Source: Brienomyrus brachyistius
Taxonomy: Eukaryota > Chordata > Actinopteri > Osteoglossiformes > Mormyridae
Direction of reading: 5' to 3'
NCBI RefSeq assembly: GCF_023856365.1
Contig: NC_064547.1
Location: 24,178,168-24,242,167 of the forward strand
Length of the DNA stretch: 64,000 nt
Position 1 is the stretch's first letter. Each line of letters opens with the position of its first letter. Under the pieces are notes generated by a model that ran no database searches, had not been told where the DNA came from, and worked only from the letters and a program-made list of their open reading frames with translations. Made by a program: the position numbers and the translations under genes. This document shows, piece by piece, positions 12,164 to 23,339 of this stretch.

Positions 12164-12904
12164 TTGTTCTGTGAACAGCTCAGATACCACCTTCTCGAAA
12201 GTCTTCTGCATAAAATAGAAATGGGATTCAGCGCGACTCCACTAAATTTGGATTACCTGGAGTTCCTTTGTCATCAGGAGCTGTATCTTCTGCAGGCCCT
12301 GTCTAATCACATTGAAGTACCTCCTGCTATCACCCTGGCTTTGCAAGAGCTCTTTGACCTTGTGAGGGCACATCTGGAACGTCCAGCCCCATGTGTCACA
12401 CAAGAAGTCACTGCCGCCAAAGGACGACCCAAGATTTTGATTGAAGAACAACGTTTGAAAGAAATGCTCCATACACAACTTCCTGTGCCTTGCATAGCCA
12501 CACTGATGGGTGTTTCAAGAAGAACAATCTTAAGAAGAATGAAAGAGTATGAGCTCTGTGTTAGGGATACATATAATTCCATCAGTGATGAGGAACTTGA
12601 CAATTTGGTTTCTTCTGTCAAGAATGATCTACCAAATGCAGGCTACAAGATGGTCAGAGGGAGGCTGCAGTCAATGGGCTACAGGGTTCGGTGGAGAAGA
12701 GTTGCAGCCTACATGCATAGGGTTGATTCCATGGGCATCATATCAAGGTTGTCAAGTCTTGGCTGTGCTGTACGCAGAATGTACTCTGTACCAGGGCCCT
12801 TGTCTCTGGTACACGTGGACACAAACCACAAGTTGATCCGGTTTGTATTACCAGCAAATTTATTTGAAGTTTGTTCATCTACAGCCCTGGGTGGATTGGT
12901 GTGA
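12164..12904 (+). pseudogene. Truncated integrase-core (DDE) transposase-like exon, left arm
   Basis: Open frame of 246 codons; the first ATG is at 12221, and an acceptor-like GTGAACAG precedes 12173. It has an N-terminal helical region, GRPKILIEEQRLKEML and then a helix-turn-helix VPCIATLMGVSRRTILRRMK, then LPNAGYKMVRGRLQSMGYRV, RRMYSVPGPLSL and VHVDTNHKLIRF. This order is that of the fish integrase-core-domain proteins, where HxDGNHKLIRW carries the first catalytic aspartate. The rest of the DDE domain is absent. The homology stops at ATCCG/GTTTGT, which could be an old splice donor, so this may be one exon plus intron sequence. IS3EU-type DNA transposons are one possible source. It is not functional as an integrase. 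Confidence 0.7.
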
Positions 12905-13650
12905 GGTGGTGGTGGGGCTTTGGAGAAGATTTCCTGCCGATCAACACTGGCAACTTATATTTATGTGTCATGGAGGTCTCGGGACTCACAGGTATTCAGA
13001 GACATGTGGATAATTTACCAGTGTTTTTCAGCAGGAAATAGTTATTATTACAAATTGTCACCCCCCCCCCCACACACACACAGAAACTGGATCTGGCTAT
13101 AGTGGGAAAATCTTTTTTTATTTTATTTGTGAGAACTTGAAAGCAAAACAAAACTTGGAAAAAATATATGTTCATTCACCAACAGTTTCTAATCTGGGGT
13201 CTAAAGTGGTCAGGCTTGCAAGTGTATTTGGTTATTTGTCTATCCTAGCCTGTTGCAGTGTATATGTCCTGTATATTTTGCATGTAAAAATGTTGTTTGT
13301 TATATCAGTGCTTAATATTATCATGTAGTCTTCATGAATTTTGTTTTAACCCGACTTAATGGCTTTCTTCATCTTGGCCAGGGACTGCATTTGGAAAGTA
13401 GCCACTTGACTAAAATTGGCACATTTTCAGAAATGCCAGCAACAATACTGATAATGAACACCCCTCTAACTGACTCTCAGTTGGTTTAGAAAAAAGACTT
13501 TTTAGAGAAAAGAAAGCCTTCCTTTGGTTTAGCATTTTTCTATTTTTTGTTAGCTGTGCACAACATATCAGAAGAATACATTACAATTAAATTAGTTAAG
13601 AAATAACAGATTGCGTATATACAATATTAAGGTGATAACAACAACTCTCA

Positions 13651-13715
13651 CTGTCTCTAGGTGCTGCTTCAGACAGGGCATTCTGCAGCAGGGACACCAC
13701 CCGTCGTGCAGCATC
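13651..13715 (-). pseudogene. Possible captured small exon, left arm
   Basis: On the - strand an acceptor GAGATTTGCAG precedes 65 bases reading DAARRVVSLLQNALSEAAPR, followed by GTGAGAG. The segment resembles the N-terminal helical part of fish integrase-core proteins. Its mirror copy is 22435-22499. The identity is tentative. Confidence 0.35.
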
Positions 13716-14118
13716 CTGCAAATCTCCCTATCACAACAGCCCAGATAACAGAATAACATTAGTGTATGATTCAGTAGGGCTAGTCCAGGTCTGGAAAGTA
13801 GTTGGGCCAGATTTTCAAACCAAGAAATTTAGCTGAGCCAGACATTTTCAGCGGCCCAGTAAGCAGCAGGTAATGGCATTTTAAACAAACACAAATCAAG
13901 GTACATTATTTTAAAAAGCTACAACTGAACAGAGTCTGAGAGCAATATTTTTTTTCCACTTCTGAAATAAGAAAAATATTTTGGTCGTATCTCACCTAGA
14001 CGCATCTCAAAGTGCATAAAAAGAAAAAAAATGCCTATTAGATGGTAAAATGCCAGACATAAAGAAAAAGGGAAAAATCGGCTATAATCATCATCTGCTT
14101 ATCATCATCCGGGCTCAC

Positions 14119-14251
14119 CTGGAGCTGCTCCCGGTGGTGCAGCTATGACTCATGGGTAACATGCCGGAATAGGACGGCACCTGTAGGCTGGACCAGTTGT
14201 CATGGGACGGCAACATGGACAGACAGGTAGACGAGCTGTCTGACTAAGCGG
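14119..14251 (-). pseudogene. Captured Brachyury (TBXT) exon fragment, left arm
   Basis: The 133-bp segment on the - strand has the acceptor TTTTATACTTGCAG and the donor AGGTGAGC. Its frame reads A-stop-SDSSSTCLSMLPSHDNWSSL, then QVPSYSGMLPMSHSCTTGSS. LSML-SHDNWSSL and ML-SH are the conserved C-terminal motif of vertebrate Brachyury, and the exon borders fit. The codon before SDSSS is TAG where the real gene has a tyrosine codon, so it is dead. It differs from the right-arm copy at one coding base (ACC versus TCC). Confidence 0.82.
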
Positions 14252-14720
14252 CTGCAAGTATAAAACAATAAATGAAGCAGGTATGTGGTGGGCAGTGTTA
14301 CAGCGTCCTTAATATGGTCAATACAGAAAAGGCATGTCATCATGTTATGTATATACTGCCTCCAGTTACTTAATGCCTAACTTCAATACATTGATTGATT
14401 TGTTCACTGTTGTAGCCTGTGTCAACTTTCCTTTCAGACAGATGTAAAGTCCTTTCTGTTTTTGTTCTGTGGAGTTTTTTTTTGAACAGCATATGGCTGA
14501 ATGTTATGAAAGAATATCAATAAATGTTTCCGAAATGGGATGACTCATTTGGTAATTATTTACGGCTTATGTTATGGCTGCCAATTTACAGTCTTTACTG
14601 AAGTTTGACTTCTTTCGAGTCACCTTTAATATAGATTAGACACTCTCTATGCAATGTGGAATACTTATATAGATGGTAAATGTTTACCTGCTTGCACAGA
14701 TGGTTGATTAGGTAATTAGT

Positions 14721-14743
14721 GTAAGTGTGTGTGTGTGTGTGTG
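14721..14743. repeat. (GT)n microsatellite in the left arm
   Basis: Short GT run; the mirror position (about 20105-20126) carries the matching CA run, so it predates the inverted duplication. Confidence 0.85.
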
Positions 14744-15004
14744 GGTCCAATCGCATGTATGTCCAAGGTCCATTGTAAAAAATATACACTGATCAAGAGA
14801 TGCCCGAAAGTGGATGAAAGAGGACATTAATGGGGGTATCACTTAGTGTAACGGGTGCAGGAAAATGAGCAGGACTGCAAGCCATATAATGACCCACTGT
14901 CCTTATCTAGCTCTTAATATAGTACGCATACAGTGATGTATCTACAATGGACAGCTACTATAAGCAGATAGCACAGTACAGGTGCTTAATCTGTATGCTA
15001 TTTC

Positions 15005-15360
15005 CATCCATCCATCCATCCATTGTCCAAACCGCTTATCCTACTGGGTCGCGGGGGGTCCGGAGCCTATCCCGGAATCAATGGGCACGAGGCAGGGAAC
15101 AACCCAGGATGGGGGGCCAGCCCATCGCAGCTCACACTCACACACCATTCACTCACACATGCATACCTACGGGCAATTTAGCAACTCCAATTAGCCTCAG
15201 CATGTTTTCGGACTGTGGGGGAAAACCGGAGTACCCGGAGGAAACCCCACGACGACATGGGGAGAACATGCAAACTCCACACCCATGTAACCCAGGCGCA
15301 GACTCGGGTCCCAGAGGTGTGAGGCAACCGTGCTAACCACTGCATCACCATGCCGCCCCC
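15005..15360 (-). mobile_element. Family 1 SINE in the left palindrome arm
   Basis: Full-length copy flanked by TGTATGCTATTTC at 14992-15004 and 15361-15373. The right-arm copy (19487-19848) has the same duplication in reverse complement, so this SINE inserted before the arms were formed. Confidence 0.92.
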
Positions 15361-15744
15361 TGTATGCTATTTCATTCTATAAAAAGAAACTTACTGTACT
15401 GTACGATAAAGTATTTCACCACTGCTTCTTCCTCAGCTCCCATTGTTTGCTAGCACATGCATCTTTTGATTTCTTAGTGCAATCTGTGCTTTATTTTTTT
15501 CGTGAAATGCAGTATCTGTTAATTAAGTGCTGTGGTTTAATATGTACATTATTATTTCAGTTCTGTGTATACTGTCCTTAATTCCTTGCCTCTCTCGTAT
15601 AACTTGAGATACGCCCAAATTGACTTGCAACAAGTGGTCCTGGTTCCAAATGCGGAAGGCGATGGATACCTGTATTTTATATGCTGTAGTGTGCTGGGTG
15701 TCAGACATTGCAATGCACCTTGCTTTGATTTTGACCCGTTAGAT

Positions 15745-15804
15745 CAGAGGGAGGTAATCTTATCCAGAAAGGGCCGCTGTGTATGATGGTTTTCACTGCA
15801 ACTC
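15745..15804 (+). repeat. Fragment like the left end of a hAT MITE family
   Basis: CAGAGGGAGGTAATCTTATC and the next 40 bases align with the first 60 bases of the MITE at 55346-55531 (shared AAAGGGCCG-TGTGTATG and ACTGCAACTC/GCTGCAACTC). The mirror copy is 19040-19099. The matching right end was not found. Confidence 0.5.
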
Positions 15805-16249
15805 TCTGAACAGCGAACCTAACGGTTATCCCAATACCTTGATCTTGCTAGCATATTTAAATGTGAACCTATTCAGGAATAGAGCGGTGAAGGCATTCAG
15901 AGAAGGACTGATGATTATCAGAGGGAACAAAGGGGCTGGGTACTTGTCAGTATCCAGTAGAACCACCAGACTCCTACACTGAATGGTTCTGGATGTGGCA
16001 CAGACGTTAATCCCTCTGTATTAGGGGATCCGTCTCCAGTTTGTACTCTTCTAGTTAATAGGTAGATTATCAGACAGATTTTCGCCCTAGTCCAGTACTC
16101 ATTGACAGCCTAATACACCGTGTTTCAGTTTGTCTTGATAGTCAATACATGTCACAGGATGTACATTACTCTGATGGGCAGGCCCTCTTACATATGATGG
16201 AAACACTACAACATCTTAAGAATAAGGGTCAGAAGAGAGAAATACATAT

Positions 16250-16495
16250 AATGAGTGTGTAGCTCAGCAGACTAAGACTCTGCGGCTGTGATCAGAAGGT
16301 TGACGGTTCGTGCTCGGAATTGGCAGGATAGCCACATGTCCACAGGCTTTTGAACAAGACCTGAAAACCCTGGGGGCCTCAAGGTAGCAGTCTCTTCACT
16401 GTGATCCCCGAGCTTGTTCTTGCCTTTATGGAGAGCAAGATGGGGCAAATTATTAATCCCATGGGGCCTCAGCAGAATTACAAACCAGTACAAGA
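16250..16495 (+). mobile_element. tRNA-like SINE (family 2), left arm
   Basis: The head GTGTAGCTCAGCAGACTAAG with GGTTGACGGTTCGTGCTC resembles tRNA box A and box B. The 3' body TATGGAGAGCAAGATGGGGC is shared with the copy in DNTTIP2 intron 4 (28990-29270, TAATGGAGAGTAAGATGGG). The mirror copy is 18350-18600 on the - strand. Confidence 0.65.
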
Positions 16496-16544
16496 AAAAT
16501 AGTTGTTAATTTTACATACTACCTTCTGCTGGCCTTATGAGAAT

Positions 16545-18280
16545 ATTCAGATTATCATTTTCCCCATAATTGCAATTTTAACATTAAATTGATGATTTTC
16601 CCACGGTCCTGTGACCACTTCATATGGTAATTATTGATGAAAACTTTTTTGGAAAGTGAAACAATATTAAAATTGCTTTATTGCGTAAAAAAAAACTGTT
16701 TTTGTTTAGTAAAATAATGTTTTTTCGCTTTTTATACTGCCGTCTTGTGGCAAATTTAAGTACTGCAGTTTGAAAATAATTAAATGATTTCTTCCCGAAA
16801 TTGCAGTACCTACGTTTGGCCACGAGATGGCAGCAAGAAAATAGAAAAATTATTTTCCCACGGTCTATTAGCAGCTTTGTGTGGTAATTGTTTGTATTAA
16901 AAATACATTGGACCAAGTCAAATTATTTAAATGAAGAATTAACATCAAAAAGCTGCTAGTAGACCGTGGGAAAATAATTTTTAACTTTTCTTGCTGCCAT
17001 CTCGTGGCCAAAAGTAGGTACTGCAGTTTGAAAACAAATGATTTATTCCCGAAACTGCAGTACCTACTTTTCGCCACGAGACGGCAGCAAGAAAAGTTAA
17101 AAATTATTTTCCCACGGTCTATTAGCAGCTTTGTGTGGTAATTGTTTGTATTAAAAATACATTGGACCAAGTCAAACTATTTTAATGAAGAATTAACATC
17201 AAAAAGCTGCTAGTAGACCGTGGGAAAATAATTTTTAACTTTTCTTGCTGCCATCTCGTGGCCAAAAGTAGGTACTGCAGTTTGAAAACAAATGATTTAT
17301 TCCCGAAATTGCAATACCTACTTTTCGCCACGAGATGGCAGCAAGAAAAGTTAAAAATTATTTTCCCACGGTCTATTAGCAGCTTTGTGTGGTAATTGTT
17401 TGTATTAAAAATACATTGGACCAAGTCAAACTATTTTAATGAAGAATTAACATCAAAAAGCTGCTAGTAGACCGTGGGAAAATAATTTTTAACTTTTCTT
17501 GCTGCCATCTCGTGGCCAAAAGTAGGTACTGCAGTTTGAAAACAAATGATTTATTCCCGAAACTGCAATACCTACTTTTCGCCACGAGATGGCAGCAAGA
17601 AAAGTAAAAAATTATTTTCCCACGGTCTATTAGCAGCTTTGTGTGGTAATTGTTTGTATTAAAAATACATTGGACCAAGTCAAACTATTTTAATGAAGAA
17701 TTAACATCAAAAAGCTGCTAGTAGACCGTGGGAAAATAATTTTTAACTTTTCTTGCTGCCATCTCGTGGCGAAAAGTAGGTACTGCAGTTTCGGGAATAA
17801 ATCATTTGTTTTCAAACTGCAGTACCTACTTTTGGCCACGCGATGGCAGCAAGAAAAGTTAAAAATTATTTTCCCACGGTCTACTAGCAGCTTTTTGATG
17901 TTAATTCTTCATTAAAATAATTTGACTTAGTCCAATGTATTTTTAATACAAACAATTACCACACAAAGCTGCTAATAGACCGTGGGAAAATAATTTTTAA
18001 CTTTTCTTGCTGCCATCTCGTGGCCAAAAGTAGGTATTGCAATTTCGGGAAGAAATCATTTAATTATTTTCAAACTGCAGTACTTAAATTTGCCACAAGA
18101 CGGCAGTATAAAAAGCGAAAAAACATTATTTTACTAAACAAAAACAGTTTTTTTTACGCAATGAAGCAATTTTAATATTGTTTCACGTTCCAAAAAAGTT
18201 TTCATCAATAATTACCATATAAAGCGGCCACAGGACCATGGTAAAATCATAAATTTAATGTTAAAATTGCAATTATGGGG
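16545..18280. repeat. Array of 254-bp palindromic units at the palindrome centre
   Basis: Landmarks recur every 254 bp on the left (minus-strand phrase MVQCIFNTNNYHTKL begins at 16916, 17170, 17424 and 17678). Each unit contains an inverted pair built around GCTGCCATCTCGTGGC and GCCACGAGATGGCAGC, separated by about 80 bases, and a second inverted pair CCCACGGTCTATTAGCAGCT / AGCTGCTAGTAGACCGTGGG. The array reverses near 17800 and one unit follows on the right. More diverged versions of the unit flank it at 16590-16850 and 18020-18250. The small open frames here come from the repeat and are not genes. Confidence 0.93.
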
Positions 18281-18349
18281 AAAAAGTATAATCTGGATAT
18301 TCTCATGAGGCCAGCAGAAATTAGTATGTAAAATTAACAACTATTTTCC

Positions 18350-18600
18350 TTGTACTGGTTTGTAATTCTGCTGAGGCCCCATGGGATTAATAATTTGAAC
18401 CATCTTACTCTCCATAAAGGCAAGAACAAGCTTGGGGGTCACAGTGAAGAGACTGCTACCTTGAGGCCCCCAGGGTTTTCAGGTCTTGTTCAAAAGCCTG
18501 TGGACATGTGGCTATTCTGCCAATTCTGAGCACGAACCGTCGACCTTCTGATCACAGCCGCAGAGTCTTAGTCTGCTGAGCTACACACTCATTATATGTA
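18350..18600 (-). mobile_element. tRNA-like SINE (family 2), right arm
   Basis: Mirror of the copy at 16250-16495 with scattered substitutions. Confidence 0.62.
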
Positions 18601-19486
18601 TTTCACTCTTCTGACCCTTATTCTTAAGTTGTTGTAGTGTTTCCATCATATGTAAGAGGGCCTGCCCATCAGAGTAATGTACATCCTGTGACATGTATTG
18701 ACTATCAAGAGAAACTGAAACACGGTGTATTAGGCTGTTGATGAGTACTGGACTAGGGAGAAAATCTGTCTGATAATCTACCTATTAACTGGAAGAGTAC
18801 AAACTGGAGACGGATCCCCTAATACAGAGGGATTAGCATCTGTGCCACATCCAGAACAATTCAGTGTAGGAGTCTGGTGGTTCTACTGGATACTGACAAG
18901 TACCCAGCCCCTTTGTTCCCTCTGATAATCATCAGTCCTCCTCTGAATGCCTTCACCACTCTATTCCTGAATAGGTACACATTTAAATATGCTAGCAAGA
19001 TCAAGGTATTGGGATAACCGTTAGGTTCGCTGTTCAGAGAGTTGCAGTGAAAACCATCATACACAGCGGCCCTTTCTGGATAAGATTACCTCCCTCTGAT
19101 CTAACGGGTCAAAATCAAAGCAAGGTGCATTGCAATGTCTGACACCCAGCACACTACAGCATATAAAGTACAGGTATCCATCGACTTCCGCATTTGGAAC
19201 CAGGACCACTTGTTGCATGTCAATTTTGGCGTATCTCAAGTTATAGGAGAGGCAAGACATTAAGGACAGTATACACAGTACTGAAATAATAATGTACATA
19301 TTAAACCACAGCACTTAATAAACAGATACTGCACTTACATTTCACGAAAAAAATAAAGCACAGATTGCACTAAGAAATCAAAAGATGCATGTGCTAGCAA
19401 ACAGTGGGAGCTGAGGAAGAAGCAGTGGTAAAATACTTTATTGTACAGTACAGTAAGTTTCTTTTTATAGAATGAAATAGCATACA

Positions 19487-19848
19487 GGGGGCGGCATGGT
19501 GGTGCAGTGGTTAGCACTGTTGCCTCACACCTCTGGGACCCGGGTTCGAGTCTGCGCCTGGGTTACATGGGTGTGGAGTTTGCATGTTCTCCCCATGTCG
19601 TCGTGGGGTTTCCTCCGGGTACTCCGGTTTCCCCCCACAGTCCAAAAATATGCTGAGGCTAATTGGAGTTGCTAAATTGCCTGTAGGTGTGCATGTGTGA
19701 GTGAATGGTGTGTGAGTGTGAGCTGCGATGGGCTGGCCCCCCATCCTGGGTTGTTCCCTGCCTCGTGCCCATTGATTCCGGGATAGGCTCCGGACCCCCC
19801 GCGACCCAGTAGGATAAGCGGTTTGGACAATGGATGGATGGATGGATG
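19487..19848 (+). mobile_element. Family 1 SINE in the right palindrome arm
   Basis: Full length, head to GGATGG tail, flanked by GAAATAGCATACA at 19474-19486 and 19849-19861. The duplication is the reverse complement of that around the left-arm copy. Confidence 0.92.
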
Positions 19849-21143
19849 GAAATAGCATACAGATTAAGCACCTGTGCTGTGCTATCTGCTTATAGTAGCT
19901 GTCCATTGTAGATACATCACTGTATGCATACTGTATTAAGAGCTAGATAAGGACAGTGGGTCATTATATGGCTTGCAGTCCTGCTCATTTTCCTGTACCC
20001 GTTACACTAAGTGATACCCCCACTAATGTCCTCTTTCATCCACTTTCGGGCATCTCTTGATCAGTGTATATTTTTTACTATGGACCTTGGACATACATGC
20101 GATTGGACACACACACACACACACTTACACTAATTACCTAATCAACCATCTGTGCAAGCAGGTAAACATTTACCATTTATATAAGTATTGCACATTGCAT
20201 AGACAGTGTCCAGTCTATATTAAAGGTGACTCGAAAGAAGTCAGACTTCAGTAAAGACTGTAAATTGGCAGCCATAACATAAGCCGTAAATAATTACCAA
20301 ATGAGTCATCCCATTTCGGAAACATTTATTGATATTCTTTCATAACACACAGACATGAGTTTTTTATTCAACTGTCAGCATCCGATCCAGATTCCCATTT
20401 CCTTTCTGTGGGATTCAACAGAACACGGGCTGGCCATCAGTCAACATGCCTTCAACTGTGCAGGACAGGACCCAGTCCAGGCCAAACCTCACAGTGCTGG
20501 TGTTGATAAAAAAATGTAAGGAACATGCAGCTGCAGCTCACACACAAACACAGTCCACAGCATCCAGAAAAAGGTCAGGCCTTTTTCTTCTTTAGCTGAC
20601 TCCGCCCAGACCACGCCCCCTTCTGGGCGCCTCGCACTATGCCTTTGAACTGGCCCTGCAGCTTGGCCCATTTCCTGTTTCCCAATGCAAGTCATAAGAT
20701 TCACCCATAAATGATATTTTGAATCGAAACGATATTTATTACTATTGTTTAGATTAAATATATAACTGTTTAAGGATTCAATATAACTTGATATTGTTGT
20801 TTGTGTTGTTTAGTTTGAGGTTCTAGTTTCTGTCTTTATCCGCTTTCGTTTCAGTAGGCAGCTGGTTCATCCCAGGCTCAGGGTCTCTCTGCTCTTCATC
20901 AAACCCACACCCCCAGTTTGGGAGCACCCTCTCCCTCTCCTCCCCCCACGGCTGTGACCGTTACTCCTCCTTGAGGAGTAACCGCTCCGCACCCTATCCC
21001 AGCCCCTATACCCACAGGAGCGCATCACCCAGTGAGCAGCCGCCCTGCCTGTCCCCTCACACAAGCGCACACTGAAATCATGGTCCTAAGCTCTCTGTGT
21101 GGGTCACCATGATAGTACAGCACAGCGACGATTACCCTCTGAC

Positions 21144-21245
21144 TGAATCAGAATCAGCTTTATTTGGCCAAGTATGTTCACATATATTGGGAATAGTCAG
21201 ACATTTAATCAAAATAATTAAGACAAGACATAAACATACAGTTCT
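21144..21245 (+). repeat. LINE-tail-like repeat
   Basis: GAATCAGAATCAGCTTTATT followed by TGGCCAAGTATGT is a phrase common in fish genomes near L2-type LINE sequences. It is a short piece inside the right-arm insertion. Confidence 0.5.
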
Positions 21246-21415
21246 GTTGATATGCGACGCATATAACCTCTGCATTCACAGCACTGCTTCAGTTATCGAT
21301 TGAAGAGCAAATTTCCAAAACTCACTCAGTCTGATAACCTAAAGTAATAAGTCATAATCCTCTTCATACGTTGCAGTAATGAGAATGAAATCTCACTCAG
21401 TGTTTATGTAATCGA

Positions 21416-21537
21416 TGGGCTGGCCCCCCATCCTGGGTTGTTCCCTGCCTCGTGCCCATTGCTTCTGGGATAGGCTCCGGACCCCCCGCGACCCAATAGG
21501 ATAAGCGGTTTGGACAATGGATGGATGGATGGATGGA
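21416..21537 (+). mobile_element. 5'-truncated family 1 SINE nested in the right-arm insertion
   Basis: Only the 3' third of the SINE, ending in (GGAT)n. It is flanked by a 15-bp direct repeat TGTTTATGTAATCGA at 21401-21415 and 21538-21552. Truncation with a target duplication is typical of target-primed reverse transcription. Confidence 0.93.
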
Positions 21538-21899
21538 TGTTTATGTAATCGAGCGATGGAATTTCGTGAAATTTCCAAAAGTCCACAGAAATCTTCTGAA
21601 AAAAAAACCTGCGGACTGAGTTTTTGATAATTGCTTTTCATTTAACAGAATTCAGCCATATGCTGTTCAAAAAAAACTCCACAGAACAAAAACAGAAAGG
21701 ACTTTACATCTGTCTGAAAGGAAAGTTGACACAGGTTACAACAGTGAACAAATCAATCAATGTATTGAAGTTAGGCATTAAGTAACTGGAGGCAGTATAT
21801 ACATAACATGATGACATGCCTTTTCTGTATTGACCATATTAAGGACGCTGTAACACTGCCCACCACATACCTGCTTCATTTATTGTTTTATACTTGCAG

Positions 21900-22032
21900 C
21901 CGCTTAGTCAGACAGCTCGTCTACCTGTCTGTCCATGTTGCCGTCCCATGACAACTGGTCCAGCCTACAGGTGCCGTCCTATTCCGGCATGTTACCCATG
22001 AGTCATAGCTGCACCTCCGGGAGCAGCTCCAG
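21900..22032 (+). pseudogene. Captured Brachyury (TBXT) exon fragment, right arm
   Basis: Acceptor TTTTATACTTGCAG and donor AGGTGAGC bound 133 bases. The frame reads A-stop-SDSSSTCLSMLPSHDNWSSL, then QVPSYSGMLPMSHSCTSGSS. Brachyury is the T-box transcription factor of mesoderm and notochord; this segment belongs to its C-terminal region, after the DNA-binding domain. The TAG stop is shared with the left arm, so it arose before the arms were duplicated. No T-box domain or other TBXT exon is seen in the window. Confidence 0.82.
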
Positions 22033-22434
22033 GTGAGCCCGGATGATGATAAGCAGATGATGATTATAGCCGATTTTTCCCTTTTTCTTTATGTCTGGCA
22101 TTTTACCATCTAATAGGCATTTTTTTTCTTTTTATGCACTTTGAGATGCGTCTAGGTCAGATACGACCAAAATATTTTTCTTATTTCAGAAGTGGAAAAA
22201 AAATATTGCTCTCAGACTCTGTTCAGTTGTAGCTTTTTAAAATAATGTACCTTGATTTGTGTTTGTTTAAAATGCCATTACCTGCTGCTTACTGGGCCGC
22301 TGAAAATGTCTGGCCCAGCTAAATTTCATGGTTTGAAAATCTGGCCCAACTACTTTCCAGACCTGGACTAGCCCTACTGAATCATACACTAATGTTATTC
22401 TGTTATGTGGGCTGTTGTGATAGGGAGATTTGCA

Positions 22435-22499
22435 GGATGCTGCACGACGGGTGGTGTCCCTGCTGCAGAATGCCCTGTCTGAAGCAGCACCTAGAGACA
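22435..22499 (+). pseudogene. Possible captured small exon, right arm
   Basis: Mirror of 13651-13715: acceptor GAGATTTGCAG, 65 bases reading DAARRVVSLLQNALSEAAPR, then GTGAGAG. Tentative. Confidence 0.35.
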
Positions 22500-23339
22500 G
22501 TGAGAGTTGTTGTTATCACCTTAATATTGTATATACGCAATCTGTTATTTCTTAACTAATTTAATTGTAATGTATTCTTCTGATATGTTGTGCACAGCTA
22601 ACAAAAAATAGAAAAATGCTAAACCAAAGGAAGGCTTTCTTTTCTCTAAAAAGTCTTTTTTCTAAACCAACTGAGAGTCAGTTAGAGGGGTGTTCATTAT
22701 CAGTATTTTTGCTGGCATTTCTGAAAATGTGCCAATTTTAGTCAAGTGGCTACTTTCCAAATGCAGTCCCTGGCCAAGATGAAGAAAGCCATTAAGTCGG
22801 GTTAAAACAAAATTCATGAAGACTACATGATAATATTAAGCACTGATATAACAAACAACATTTTTACATGCAAAATATACAGGACATATACACTGCAACA
22901 GGCTAGGATAGACAAATAACCAAATACACTTGCAAGCCTGACCACTTTAGACCCCAGATTAGAAAATTGGTGAATGAACATATATTTCTTCCAAGTTTTG
23001 TTTTGCTTTCAAGTTCTCACAAATAAAAAAAAAAAAGATTTTCCCACTATAGCCAGATCCAGTTTCTGTGTGTGTGTGTGGGGGGGGGTGACAATTTGTA
23101 GTAATAACTATTTCCTGCTGAAAAACACTGGTAAACTATCCACATGTCTCTGAATATCTGTGAGTCCCGAGACCTCCATGACACATAAATATAAGTTGCC
23201 AGTGTTGATCGGCAGGAAATCTTCTCCAAAGCCTCTCCACCACCTCACACCAATCCACCCAGGGCTGTAGATGAACAAACTTCAAATAAATTTGCTGGTA
23301 ATACAAACCGGATCAACTTGTGGTTTGTGTCCACGTGTA

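Larger units (their letters stand above)
20347..21649. mobile_element. 1.3-kb insertion found only in the right arm
   Basis: In the left arm CATATGGCTGAATGTTATGA is continuous (14490-14509). In the right arm the same sequence is split after CATAAC (20346) and resumes at ATTCAGCCATATG (21650). The insert holds a LINE-tail-like piece (about 21144-21245) and a nested 5'-truncated SINE (21416-21537). I see no clear terminal repeats or target duplication, so its class is unknown. Confidence 0.8.

Noticed and set aside
16620..17678. Four related 80-100 codon frames on the - strand
   Set aside because: They repeat every 254 bp with the tandem unit and have no protein-like conservation; they are repeat translations.
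16545..18280. Regularly spaced repeats resembling a CRISPR array
   Set aside because: The units are contiguous, 254 bp long and have no unique spacers; the host is a vertebrate.
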